This document shows, one piece after another, positions 35,287-48,900 of a stretch of 64,000 bases of DNA. The stretch comes from Pseudophaeomoniella oleicola. Its lineage: Eukaryota > Ascomycota > Eurotiomycetes > Phaeomoniellales > Phaeomoniellaceae. Location: positions 142,910 to 206,909 of the forward strand of contig QWDQ01000049.1 of the NCBI GenBank assembly GCA_003868215.1, in the 5' to 3' direction. Below the pieces are notes generated by a model. The model ran no database searches. It was not told the DNA's origin and saw only the letters and a list, made by a program, of their open reading frames with translations. The position numbers and the translations under genes are program-made. Position 1 is the stretch's first letter. Each line of letters starts with the position of its first letter.

Positions 35287-37106
35287 GTTAGAAATGTTAA
35301 ATGCAGCGAAGTCGATGTTGATATAGTCCTCAGATTGTGGAGGGTAGGTTATAGCTGGCTACGTTGCTCCAACTATCGCAGTCAGCTACTAATGCGAATG
35401 ATGCCAATGAATCTGCAACGTCTACTCCACAAACACGGGAGTAGTCGGACTGGAGGATGGTGAAAGCGTAGTTGTTTAGAATCGAGGCTATATGGTTGGT
35501 TCAGTGCGATTGTGTCTAGTCCGAATGCACCCGATGTTCACATTTGACGTCGGGAAAAGGTAATCCCAAGTACAGATCCTAAGGCAACTAGGTAAGAGTT
35601 CAGCCAAAGGTGGAGTTCAGATGGAAGAGAAAAGGCTTGTAGGGATCCGATCGATCGTTGATATCTGAACATGCTCTGACGGACAACTACCGAATAGCAA
35701 TGTAGGTAATTAGTAGTGTGAACGTAGTATGTAGTATGCAACAAGTGAAGGACGATCTTCGATGAGTGTTAGTAAAGTCAAGATGCCTACGTTTTATGTA
35801 CAGTTGTGCAAGTGCCTTAGTTTTGACGAAAGAAAATACCATGACGCCTTTGGAATTGCCTTTTGATTTTGATGCAGAAAGCCATGGTATGGGGTCCTGG
35901 TCAATCACTATTCGCCTGCATCATCAGTTGGGGTAGGGAGAGTCATTAGAACAAGAGCCAAGATTTGAGGGGAGTCCCCGTGGAATGGGGGCGAGGGGAA
36001 GAGGGGAGGAGGGGAAGATTGATTGATGATGACACATCTCTCTCTGGTCTACTCGTCTACCTACGGTAATTAGATACCTACCTACCTACCTAGGTACCTC
36101 GCTAATAATGGTAGTTAACACTAATAATTAAGTGGTTTCGTACTATGGGTATGAAGAATAACTTAGGGGCCGCGGGGATCAAGATTCTCTATTATTCCGC
36201 TTATGATCTCTTCATTTCGATTGCATGTATGTAGTACTTCGATACCTCGCGAGCTGTCTACGAGGCATACTATGACCCGTTGATAGGTAAGGTAGTCTAA
36301 TGGATATAAGCAGGTATCATATCTTCGTCAGATTCAAGTTAAACAAAGAGACTAGGAACATGAATCCCATGTGGAATGGGAGAATATACCAAACCCTCGA
36401 AATACTTTACCGTACATGCAATCTATCTTCAGTTTTATCCCGATCTATTCCGCACCTCATAGTTTTCCTCAACACAACCGAGATGCGGCAATAGACAATG
36501 GTCCCTTTACCCCGGCCAAAACCCCCCATAAATATGTTGCGACCCCCCGGGTTCACTTGTCGCCCTAGCAGCACTACTACCGAGGATATCATGAACGAGC
36601 TTAGCTCGCGAGATTAGGGTCCGAATGTCTGCCAGGGTTCAGTATCTATTATCCATCTCACCTACCTGGAAAGAGTATCATAAGTCAGAATCAACCCGAA
36701 TACGATAGAAGTTGACATCTCTGGACTATGTTAATCATCAAGTACAAGCCATAAGATTTGCAAAGCCCACGACCATTGAGGCCATGCGGTGATATATGAG
36801 GTGCTTAGTGCTCTTTGGCACTCCATCTTCTTTCAAACACCTAGGTGATGGTTATACCTTGTCTGAGAATGTGCATAATATCGATGGTATCATCGGGTAC
36901 AGCTCACTACCGTATAGCATATACCGAATCTTCCGTCTCCCCTCTGATAGCCTTCTTGACAATAGATGCGCGCCAAATGTACCTGATATGTCCAAAAGTA
37001 GAAGGAAACGGGAGCTCTCGACCGTCAAAGGACTCTTTACATCCTTGGTCCTGCGGCCTGATCCCAATATCTGCATCACACTGTAGCCCATCTACAATTG
37101 AGCGTC
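35287..37106. other. Intergenic region upstream of PEP carboxykinase
   Basis: This holds the promoter of the PEP carboxykinase gene and the 3' region of PEX11, both on the minus strand. A cluster of TACCTACCTACC and CCTAGGTACC units lies at about 36075-36099. GTAGTATGTAGTATG is at about 35726-35740. No gene was seen. Confidence 0.5.
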
Positions 37107-38030
37107 TTACGCAGTCTTCTGCCACGTCGTCCAGACCCCAATCAAACTGCTGACCGTACCTGCCAATCCGACGATGCCGTCGTTCAGGTTGACATAGCCG
37201 AGGGCGGACGCAGGTACGGTGAGGTCGCACACATCGGAAATCAATTGCAAATTGGTGGCTGCTCGTTGTCTGTTTGAAATACCACTGGTTAGCCAAAACA
37301 GTACCTTATAAAGAGTACGATCAAAAAACATACTTTTCTATCTTCTTCGCTTCAACGACACCCTCTCCCTCCTTCTTGTTAAGGGTGACCTCCCTCGCTC
37401 TCAATAACCAGAGAGTATACGTGCCGGCCACAGCGTTGGCTAAAATGCCCACGAACCACGCCCGATAAGCACGCTGTTGCATTTCTTTCGCTTTCGTCCA
37501 CTTCTTGACGCCCAACGCATCTGGCAATGTCAAGAAATCGAAGGAGAGATACAATGCATATCCCAATTGTCGCAAAACCCCAAGGTACTTCAATATGTTG
37601 TCGGATGATAGAGTCAGCACCTTTGTATTTGGAGGCCCATCATATAGTGCGGCGGCAGATTTGAAGTGTTCAACGAACTTGCCGGCACGCAGAAGCTTTC
37701 GAGTCAAGCCGAACTGCGTCTTGATGGCTGACCAGGGGGCGCTCGCCGATGAGGGCCGGTTGGTACGGTAGAGATACCACGCGTAAAACCGAGCAAAATA
37801 TTGTAGAGTTCGAAGAAGTTTGTCGCGACCGACTGATTCGGATCAATGGAACATGGTCAGCGCAAGACTTCAGGCGCGGAGAGTCGCTACAGGGCGAGAA
37901 GGCACCAGAATATGAGGTGTTCTCTGCATCTGCGGCCTTGTTCTTTTAGAAAGGAGGACTTACTTGTCGTCGCAATGAAGCGAAGATAATGCGCAACCGC
38001 GGGATGGTATACAAGTGCGTCAGCAGTCAT
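37107..38030 (-). CDS. PEX11: Peroxisomal membrane protein Pex11
   Basis: Pex11 elongates and divides peroxisomes and is induced when fatty acids are used. Three exons, 37964-38030, 37334-37832 and 37107-37269, give 242 residues, the normal family length. The start reads MTADALVYHPAVAHYLRF. After the first splice GRDKLLRTLQYFARFYAWYL is the amphipathic helix that bends membranes. LTRKLLRAGKFVEHFKSA and the hydrophobic WFVGILANAVAGTYTLWLL follow. The last exon encodes LISDVCDLTVPASALGYVNLN, the most conserved part, and a closing hydrophobic segment GIVGLAGTVSSLIGVW. All junctions keep frame. Introns are 131 and 64 bp. The next gene upstream on the chromosome is a Git1-type transporter in the same orientation. 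Confidence 0.93.
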
Positions 38031-38672
38031 CTTGCCGTCCGGCTGAGCAGTGCTGTATTTTCTCAGGGAATCTCACGGCAGATGAGCCAGAGAATGATGA
38101 AGGCTGGCTTCTAAAGAGGAGTGACAATAATTTTCTGCGCAAGTGAGCGCTAGGAGGGTTGGCAGAGGATTTCAAAGTGACTGAAACGTATGCGGCCAAA
38201 TGGTCCCTCGCCCTTGGTCTTCTACAGATGGAGACACGCTCACCCGCTCGGTCGGTATCATATCTGCGAACCTCGGCATGTGATGCGATTTGGTAACTGA
38301 GCGCATGGACCCAATTAAAGAAAATGCGTGCAACGAAGCCAACGAGTCAATAGCAACTTATTATTTACTTATTATAAGTCTAAACGATCAACTGGCTTTC
38401 TATTGATTAATTGCAGACATGGAAATGGAGTTAATGAAGACGTCGATAACGCAAAGACTTCGTACATATTTTACAGGGTGGAATGCATCACCTGTGCAAA
38501 AAAATCATAAAGTTCATAGACATCGTTTCTTTACAAACGATCGCCAAGTTCTGATTAGGTAACCAGTCATAGCCAGAAGCGATAGGAAGTTATCTGGGTA
38601 TATCTCTATATCTTAAGATCCCTTCTCGCCGTCATATTGACGCAAGACAGACACGCATACGAACCCCAATGC
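38031..38672. other. Intergenic region upstream of PEX11
   Basis: This is the promoter of PEX11 and the 3' region of the Git1-type transporter. It is somewhat AT-rich at about 38330-38520. No gene was seen. Confidence 0.5.
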
Positions 38673-40316
38673 CTAGGCGACCGAAGCCCGACGTTCTCTG
38701 TACTCTTTGCTACCCATAGTGCTGGTATCAAAACCTTGCTCTTCCAGATAGGCTCTGAATCTCATATCCTCTTCTTCAATAGTGTCTTGTCCAATATGAG
38801 GTAAGAGGAACAATGCCATGAATCCACTTAGAATGCACAATGAACTGGCGACAAAGAAGGGATATTGGCCTTGCTTGACGACACTATCACCAGCGTCGTC
38901 AATAATGAGAGGGAAGAGATAGGAACCAATGAATGCTCCAATCTTGCCCATAGCAGCGGCGATACCATAGTACTGACCGCGGACAGCAGTGGCGGACGTC
39001 TTGGAGGCAATGAGACCAATGTTGTCTCCGGGACCGACTTCACCAAGGGCAAGGAAAATACTGCACGAGGTCAGCTGGATATGCCTATCTCCGAAGAAGC
39101 AGAACGGATCTTACCCGTAGACGACGACGAAGCCAGCGACATTCTTTGCTGTATCGAGGTACTTATAACATCCAGACATAATGAAACCAATGATTCCTTG
39201 GGCGAGAACACCCGCTGTAAGGGCATATCGTGGGCCAATCCAGTCGCTTACGAATGCACCGAGCGATGCTCCGGGGATGTAGAAAGCATTGATCACCGTA
39301 CCCCAACCAAAAGAAACCCACAGTGGATAGGAGTCACCGAGGATAATTGCCAGCCAAGAAGTCGAGTAGATACTGAATGAATAGGACGAGAAATCATAGA
39401 TAAACCAGATGAGGGAGACAACGGTCAGCCGCCACCAATAAAATTTGAGGATCAGCCAATAGGGATACTTAGTCATACGCTGACGATTGAATTCCTCGGG
39501 CTCTTTCAATTTGAGACGAAGATAGAACAAGCTGAGGGGTGGGATAACACCAAGACCAAGTGCGATGCGCCAGGCTGCTCGAAGGTGCTTTTCCGTGGTA
39601 CACAAGACCACAATCATTGGCACCAGTGTTGATGCGACGAAACCTAGGTCGATCTGGAAATTTGTGAACAGGATGAACCAGCGGTTCCGATGTCCCCGCT
39701 TAAGCTCTCCGGTGCTCTCAGCAGCACCTACAGAACCGGCTATACACCTCGCCGTTAGTAATTCATCCTCGGGTACAAGACGAAGCAGACAAACCTGGAT
39801 ATTCTCCACCGATACCAATACCAAGGAGAAAACGATAAGCGGTAAGCGCAGCCAACATACCACCTAAGCTACCTCCGTCGCCATATGCACCAGCTGAAAG
39901 TGCAGCGAAGATAATCAGGATAATCGTCGAGATCAACAATGTCCACTTCCTTGACCAGTAGTCACTCATAACGCCAAACACGAGTTGTCCAACAACTGTA
40001 CCCGCAAACGCAATAGCGTTGACATTGCTCCGTTGTGGCGCATTGGTCCATCGCTTTCCGTAAATCTGAGCAAGGATGGTATTGATTGAACCGATGACCT
40101 ATAATAAACGGCTAATCAGATGCGGTGCTTTGGGGCCTTGTCTGACATATTTCAACATACGCCTTGGAGATAACCATCAGAGAACAATCCAGCACCGCAG
40201 GCAATAGTCGGCCAGCTCCGTTCCCATCGGCCTTTGGGAACTTCTGCGAGCGGGATGTTCACAAGTTCATCTGGAGAAGTAGACTTTGCAGACTCTGGGT
40301 TGAGTTCTTTCTCCAT
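38673..40316 (-). CDS. MFS transporter, Git1-like (glycerophosphodiester/phosphate type)
   Basis: The closest pattern is yeast Git1, an H+ symporter for glycerophosphoinositol and glycerophosphocholine, within the phosphate:H+ symporter branch of the MFS. Exons 40161-40316, 39795-40098, 39115-39739 and 38673-39060 give 490 residues with about 12 helices. Marks include LFSDGYLQGVIGSINTIL in helix 1, GQLVFGVMSDYWSRKWTLL (the loop 2-3 motif), LLGIGIGGEYPAGSV in helix 4 rebuilt across a splice with a TTACTAAC branch site, WFIYDFSSYSFSIYSTSWL in helix 7, and GKIGAFIGSYLFP in helix 11. The introns are 54-62 bp. The substrate is inferred by resemblance only; a plain phosphate or other organic-phosphate role is possible. 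It is divergent from the ubiquitin hydrolase gene across a 2.6-kb gap. Confidence 0.82.
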
Positions 40317-42967
40317 GATGCAGTTGATATATCCGGTGGGATGCCTAGAAATGATGGTACAATGGGGATAGTACACCACAACGCCAGAATAGAAGACAGA
40401 AAAGTTGCACAGGTAGGTGACATTATATAACAAATTTACCAGGGTGGCAAGCCGGATGACCTCTGAGCATTTGTGTCTCTGGCGAGCTGGGATCAGTGGA
40501 GTGGATCGATAAGGAATCTTTAGCTACTCCACCATCCAGGATGTAGCGATACTAGAATTGTTAGCTGCCTGGCTGGGACTCGATGCGATGCACAAGGCAA
40601 ATCGAAGAAAAAGCCTTGGAAGGAGATAAGGCTAAAGCCATGACACCAAGCGCCGTGTTCACACGTCAATATCGTAGGGACAGAACTTATTCCTGAGACA
40701 GAAATGCCAAGTTGTTAACATGGAAGCGACGGGACGTTCCCTTTAGGTTGATGAAGCTTTTTCTTACCCCAAAGTTTCATAAACTGACATTGACAAGATG
40801 CAAACACTGCCTATTTTAGCAAAATGGTATCTGATCCTGCTTATACGTAAGGTAGAGAGGTTTCTTGGAGTTTTCACTATAATGGTAGAGCCCATCATTC
40901 AGAGTCGCGGAGCCCTTATCTCCATCCCTGGACCTATAACAGAAGGGAGTCTTTAGTAGTGGCAGCTAATGTTGGTTGGTACCTAGGTAGCCAGGTGCGT
41001 ATCTCGCCGCATCTACTATGTATCATATTACGACGGTCGGGGCAAGATAAAATCCACTATTACATACGACTTGGGTAGATATCTACTGCGTAGTACTACG
41101 TTAAACCGAGTTTGCGAGCCTATCTCGCCTGATCCCTTTTCCCTTCTTTCTTCTAAGTTTCTTTTTCTTTTTCTCTACTACGTAGTATGCATCGAATGGA
41201 TACCTTTGTTGATCGCTGATCTCAGCCCTGACTGTCCTGGACAAGCAATGAAGGCTACGAGGCTAGTAAGTCTTAGTGCTACTACGATGTACATACTCCC
41301 CATGCGGATTGCCGGTCTTCCGGAAACTGCGAGACTGTCTGCCCAGGTGTGTACATATATGATAGCAAGACCCGACGGCATCATATAAAACACTTGTCAG
41401 ACATCGATATAAATTGATATCAGGGTGCGCAGTATACACTCTTCCGTTCCATCTCGTTCTTCCACAGAGACACAGTAAAACAACGAGGATCGTCTGCTTC
41501 CTTACATTACGATGTCCTTAGGGACGATTGAGAAGCCGGGCAGAATAAATCTAGAAACTGAGTTGTGGACATTCCACTGTACAGCCAGTACCTACCTTAG
41601 TAAGTGCAGTTCGGTTGTGAGGGCCACCTCCAAACCCCCGCTAAATGGCGTGGTGACGCTGCAAGCGCGCTGCTAAATCAAAGTAGCTTTGCTACAGTAA
41701 AGCGTATATAATAGACTCAATTTTCAGTAACCTCACTACCACCAGCCACTCAGTCCTTGATTTACACTAAATGCTATCTGGACAATTACCGGCTTGTCAA
41801 AACCTACTGTGATTAGACACCTACCTAGTCAATCAAGATTGAAGCTCAGTTCTATGGGAAGAGACTCTCAGGGTGAAGCCCATCAATCTCTAACCCCAAG
41901 GCGCCTTCCAAACAGCCTCGAAACAATACTCTGGTATGTGAAGTGAGCACGAATTCTGGATTCAGAGCTACATGGCTAAGTAGATGTCATATCATCTGTA
42001 TACCGAACACAGGTAGTCAATCTCCTCCATCCATCTCCTGTATCATTTTTCGGCTTGACAAAGGACCTATCACTGCAGCAGGGTGCTCAGATGATGGTGA
42101 TGGAATACTCTTAGGGTTTTCCCGGGGATCTTCCAACACTACCTAGTATGTAGCTATTGCAATCCGCCAGATGTAAGTCAAGGATAACAGAACTCTCTTG
42201 TCGCCATGCCTATAGCACACGCTGAATACGAGAACTGGCTCGCTATCCCTTCACACCTTGAAAAGGTTGCTGCACCGTTTAGTAAATAAGGAGATGACGG
42301 AGATGGTTGCATTTGAAAGGAAATGAGTAACTACGGAGCGCCAAACAATCCACACGCGCAAACGCGTCAGACCTTAACTTGAAAAGAACTTTGACGTAGA
42401 ACGATAAGACACAATGAAGTACATTCTGGCCAATCATGGCTCTCTCTGCCACGGTGATCTCAACTCCACTATCACTTCAATATGAATACTGTGACAATAC
42501 ATACTACTCTTGATATTTTTCTGATACTTTGCGCAACCCTTTAGATCATTGTCGGTGTTTGCTTCTTGATTGATCTTGAGGAACAGTCGCACCAGACACT
42601 GCATCCATCTGTTTGTCTTCTCTTGTGCAGTTCTTTGCTACAAGTTTGTTGTCAGCCTTGCCCCACTTGACAGCTATCACCAGCTTGACAACCGAAAAAA
42701 GCTACATCACTTGCATTTTGATCTGGCAATTCGACAACAATTGAAATAACTGAGTTTGGGTGCGAAGCATTTCCTGTGATCCGTCTGCACTTCTTTACGA
42801 TATCAGTCCTTCTTGGAGCAGGGTGATTCAATATCACCGCTCTCGCCACTCTCATCACTTTCCACCAAGTATTGCAGCACCTGTAGAACGTGTATTGCCA
42901 AGCCTGGCCTACATCATTTATATCTCGTGGCAGATGCTCTGCTTTCTACCTTCACCAGAGACACGAG
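40317..42967. other. Long divergent intergenic region
   Basis: This 2.6-kb region separates two genes transcribed away from each other. No frame looks coding. It holds several near-palindromes: GGTACCTAGGTAG at about 40978-40990, CTACTACGTAGTATG at about 41175-41189, and a GTAGTACTACG at about 41091-41101. I see no transposon end, no long repeat and no RNA gene. The right end holds the leader of the ubiquitin hydrolase gene. Confidence 0.45.
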
Positions 42968-45900
42968 ATGTCTCCTGCGGAGGCGTTGGACAGTAGTCCC
43001 GGTCAGATCATGGACACATCACGATCCAGGTCACAATCCATGGACCATGACTCGCAGCAAGAGCGGAAACGCCCTCGCTTGGATGGTGGTGATGACTTTC
43101 CTGCGGATGAAGCATTGACAGATGTGGGCTGTCCTGAAACAACAACAGCAGACGTGCCTTCTTCCAAATCGCCAGCTCGCTCTCCTAACCTCAGCAAATC
43201 ACCTCAAATGGTATCAGGCACCCCACAAATCTCCCCACAACGTCCCAGCAAGGTAACCATAAACACAAGGCCTTCGAGTGCTGCAGCACAACACCTTCCG
43301 ACCGATCTGACAGATCCCTCGGAGGATTCTCCAACCATCATGGCGGAGACGGCATCGAATAACTCCGGATCCCAACCTGAAGCTGCACTTGAACCTGTCT
43401 CTTTGAGCCCTTCTCACTCACGGAGTCCAGAGATACAGGTGGCTGAGCCTGAGGACATAGATCAGCCCAGTGAATTCACGCAATGGACATCCGTGACAAA
43501 AGACACGGATGCTCAGAGCGTGCGCAGGAAGCTCGATGGTGCTTACGTCTTCCATACTTTCCCACAGGCACGATACGCACACATTCATAAGACAGAGGTA
43601 GTCGTTGAAGACTTCGCCAGCAACCTTCGAGCAGGTATTGCGATTGAGCGCTTTGTCTTTTTTGTCGTTCGCTAATTATCACTACAGATGCACCAGACAT
43701 GCAACTTGAAAACCCGCTTGGTAGCTTAAATACTTGGATGGAAGATCTTCTCGAGGATTGCGCGGAGATACCTGCGTCCTTAGTCGTCGAGGACGCGGTC
43801 TTCTGGGCCCAGTTCCCCAGCGTGGTGGATGCCGTTCTCCGTCGCAAGTAAGGATCCACCTCCGTACGTACTTCTTAGCTTTACTGATGGCTGTACAGGA
43901 TCGAACTCCCACCTGGTGTCGATGATCAGCTGATCGAGAGATTCTTCTCCAACTTCCTCCGCCTTGCCTCACGATTTGTTGACTTCGATTCCCGGACGGC
44001 TCTTCAAACGCTGGGAACCTCCATCCTTCCGGTACTACTGTGCTCGCGATACTTGATGACCGTCAATTCGATGCTTCAGTGCCGCAATGCACCACTGTAC
44101 AATGTTCTGCAGATGAAGTTTGATGATGCTGCAGCATTGTCGCGTAAAATCGCAGGCATATTGACCGGCCCTCGTTGCGACATTATTCAGAAATTACATG
44201 GTCTTGTCCAGAGATTCATGAGTGACATGCAGAAGAAAGCCTCCCTAGGCACAACTCTACTGGAGTCTCTTCGCGTCATCAATAGGATCATTTTGACGCT
44301 GTATGAAGCGGCCTCGCTTCACAAACGTGGGAATTCCAACCCCGAGCACTTGGAAAATGTCAACAGATCGTGTTATGACTTTTGTCGCTCCATAGACGAG
44401 CTCTATCAACTCTCCATTTCCAAGCAATGGAACTGGTTGACAATTGACACAAGTCTTGAAGTCTATAACCTTCTTTCAACAAGTTTCCAGTATCTCACAC
44501 TAAGTAATGTGGATGTCGCTGTGGACTTGATTGGCGAAAATGCTCTTTCAGAAGGTAGGTTTACAAACCTGGACCTTGCGGAATTGGCGCTTCATAACTG
44601 GAAGTTCGATATCTGCTGGAAGGCTATCAAGACTGGACGCATGGAGCTACGTGCACAAGGCATGGACTTGTTACAGACAGATCTGATTTCTATTTACCAT
44701 CATTTCATCCGCCAACAAGACTCGGTCGATCTGCCGCTGGTCCATTACATGGTAAATCTCCTTCGGGAAGGCAAGGTCTTGCAATACATTACCAGCGCCG
44801 AATCTCATCCTCAATTGATATCACGCTGTGGAAACGTGATAGCGTTTCTTGCCGTCAGCAAGGCGTATACGCAAGAGGATACCGATTTACTCTGGGACTT
44901 TATCGTTGAGAACCGAGATCCAAGGATGGTCTCCGAGATGTTTCAAGCCATGGCTTCACTCATAGACAATATGGACGCCACTGACGTTGGATACTTGTTT
45001 GGAAAGTTCTTCGACTTTCCCGTCAATCGCTTCGACTCCAAGTTTATGGACTTCGCCGGTTATCTGTTGAGGGTGGTGAGCCAACGCTGGCGGACGCACA
45101 AACAATATGTTCCGGATTTCCTTCAGATTCGCTTCTTCGTTGATCTCTTGAGGAACGAGGCTATGTCCGAAGATGTGTCGTGGGAGAATCGAGTTCTCAT
45201 ACAACGTTGGGCGCAGCGACAACTGATGGACCTGTCAGATGCCGCTTTGACAGACTCTCATATGCGTGAGATCTGGGAACAGTGTACCGCAGATATCAGT
45301 GGGCTCAATGTGTCAGTTACCGGGAGCTTGCGAGCAATTCAAGCTCTCACGCGACGTGACTCATCGATTCTTCGACTGCTCTCGGAACAGTTTGGGTATC
45401 CTACTCTCGTGGTACGAGAGCTTGTTCACACATTAAGGTCTCTCCCAGAAGGCTTCTCCGAAGACGATTGCCTGCGTCACGGGTACGTCGCTCGAATCGT
45501 TGCTCTGGCAGATATTGTGCGTCACGAACCCGGAACATTGACGAAAGAGCTTTGTGAAATGCTGTGGATCTACCTTTTTGGATCAAGAGAAATAGACGAG
45601 ACTCCGAGGGCCTATGCGTGGGCTACTCTTTCCGAAATCGCCGAGAACTGTTCATCCAGCAACGCTTTCATCGAATTGTGGACGTCGGCCTTCCTGCCCC
45701 GACTGTCTCAGGAAGATTACAATAATAGCACTTTGAGATATGTTAAAGCGTTTCTGAGTTATCAAATCGAACTTGACAGTGGCGTGCCAGGTTCTGCTGA
45801 CGGCATCCTCTCATTCAATGGCCTCGATCTTGTTTGGCGCTTCGTTCTACGATCGCCACCTGACACGGTCGAAACCGAAGCTATCAACGCTCTAATCTCA

Positions 45901-48900
45901 TTCTATCTGGAATCACGCACTATTCTACAATGTACAAGCGAAATGATTGCGAACATTCACATTGCCCTTGTCGATCGTTGCATTGAACAGATAATTCAAG
46001 CTGCGGCAGTGCTCAAGTCATTCGGCGAAGGCATAGCGCATGAGGACGACAGCGAAATGATCATAGTAGCCACGGAGCCAGAAGTTCGAGAGCAAGAATT
46101 GCGTTTTAGTCGATCGCTATTGTTCTTAAGGCAATTTCTGAACGCTTTAAAGGCCAGTCCTCGATACAGCCCGCAGCCTTCTGCCCTTACTGAACCGTGC
46201 CCAACCCTGGACGTCAAAGGGGAGAAGTTCCTTATTAAGTATCAAGCGTTTGACGGCCGAAAGAACCCGGATATTTCCGAGATTTCGATCGGAGACCTCA
46301 ACACTGCTCATGAGCTAGCACTTATGTTGCGCCATAGCACTGGAATGTCGATCTTTACGGGCCTGAACGGAGGTAAAGCTATCGACTTGTTCGATAATCA
46401 AAGAGCATTGAGAGAGTTGGGCTTTGGACCGAAACTTGTATCGGGCTTATTGATCATCAGAAGAGCGCCAGTTGTCGTCGGAAAATCAGGCAATGGACGG
46501 CGGAATTCTTCGACGCACGTCGATGGTGAGGTTTCGAAATACTTCGATCAACTATATGACCTGCTTGATTTGGATTATCGTCTATCATCTGAGATATTTA
46601 GCTTCCTTCAAGTCTTCCCCATTTACCAGCGAGTTCAGGGCTTGATTAGGCAAGAAGACGCTCCTCCCGAGCTCGTCCTACCTCTTGAAAAGCCTTATAA
46701 ACTTCTCTATTCAGCGAACGCCTTATATCTAGCTCTAGAGGATGAGTGCCTCAGCGCTGAACCAGATGTGATATTTGTGGAGCATTCTCTATGTACTCTG
46801 CTCGCAGTTTGCGAAGGACAAGCCAGGGGTAGCGTGGAGGGAGGCATTCAACGTCTGGTCATGGCCACATTGGTCGACTGTGTCCTCTTGGCTCTCCGCG
46901 TAAAGGTACCCGTGGAAGCTTCCAAGAGTTATCAGCTGGAGACTACCGCTATTGCTCAGTATATGCTCCACGCAATTGAATGCTCGTGGGAAGATATTGA
47001 GCCGGTACGCCGAGGGCCAGCATCCCTGCCACTTCCGTGCCAGGCTTTCGCGGTTCTGGTCGAGTCCTCACTCCACGATAATCGCATCTGGACAAAGGTC
47101 AAGTCGTTGTCAGATCCACATATACTGCTGTCAAAACTCCTGCTTTCAGGTGATGATGAAGTCCGGAAAGGAGTCGCAGAAGTTCTTTTTGGGGTTGGTG
47201 TTCCTATCAATAAGGGGTATGCCAAGTCACATATTTCATCCGCTCCGAAGTCGAGGTACGCCAAAGAGAGCATCCAGGCATTATTGAGAACTTTCTGGCC
47301 AGAGCTGAAAGCGCTGTTTCCGGAGACTTTGCGGCTCCCAACGACTTGCCGGGAAATCCTCGATGTCGCACTGTCCATCTTGACAGCAATCGACAACCCT
47401 GACGGTATTGATAGCCTTGTAAAGGAGTGCACCCTCCTCTTATCTCAGCATGTATGCGTTCAGATTGTCGGGCAGCCAATTACAGACTTTGTCATTTCGG
47501 GGCTAGCAAAGCTGCTTCGAGCCGCCGTCGATATAGCGAGACAGTGCAATCGACCGATCAAATCGCCTGAGCTCCTTGATATCGTGATGAGAAAATATCT
47601 CCTTCCTGAGTTCTCCGATAACACCCCTGACGTATTGGTACAACCAAATTTACCAATATTGAAAAACTCTGTACGACAGGAGCTGTACTCTCTAGTCCTT
47701 GCACTTTTAGTCGACCGAGATGACGTCGAGGAGGTGCTACAGTGGGTGCAAGAACCGTGTGCCCCGGATAGCTGGGAACCACAGCTCAGCAATGAGAGGT
47801 TTGCGCTGAGATCCGAAGCCGGTCATGCAGGGTTGCGAAATCTGTCCAATACCTGCTATTTAAACTCGCTCTTCACTCAGCTGTATATGAATCTTCAATT
47901 TCGAGAGTTGATACTCAACGTGGAAAGTCCGCAGAGGTTGGTGCACGAGCTTCGAAAAGTATTCGCAAATATGCAAAGCTCATACAATCGATGTGTTGAT
48001 CCTAGCGGAGCTGTTGAGTCGATTCGCACTTATGACAACGAAGCTATTGATATTGCCATTCAAATGGACGTGGATGAATTCTATAACCTCCTATTTGACC
48101 GCTTGGAGTCCGGCATGCCATCACTCGAATCGAAGGGCCTATTCCGTTCCATTTACGGAGGACAGCTTGTTCAGCAAATCAAGTCGAAAGAGTGCGAACA
48201 TGTATCCGAAAGAATGGAACCCTTTTCTGCCATTCAATGCGACATTCGGGGGAAAGTCGACCTTGAAGAAAGCTTGCGCGCTTATGTTGAGGGTGAAGTA
48301 ATGCAAGGTGATAACAAATACTCTTGTTCAGGATGTGATCGCCATGTTGACGCAGTGAAACGGGCATGCCTGAAAGATATCCCCGATCATTTGATTTTTC
48401 ACCTGAAGCGTTTCGATTTCGATATCAATACCATGACGCGATGCAAGATCAATGACGAATTTGCATTTCCAGAGACCATAGACATGGCACCTTACACCCT
48501 CGAAAACTTGGGAGGCAAATCAGATAACACCCCTCCAGATATGTTCGAACTAGTAGGAGTGCTCATCCACAGCGGGACAGCAGAATCCGGCCATTACTAC
48601 TCACTCATAAGAGAACGTCCGGCAAACAAAAACGCTAAGGATTCTTGGCTTCAGTTCAATGATGCCGATGTTACGCTGCTCGAACCTGAACGCCTGCGAG
48701 ACTACTGCTTCGGTGGAATCGACGCTACGTTACGTACACAGAAAGTGTGGAGCGCATACATGTTGTTTTACCAGAGAGTCTCAAGTGTCCGTGCGTTCTC
48801 GACAAGCTATACTTGCCATTCTCCAAACGAACCGGTTCGCCTACCGTTGGCAAAGGAATTGAACAACTCGATAGCGCTGGATAACGAATTGCTTGTGCGT

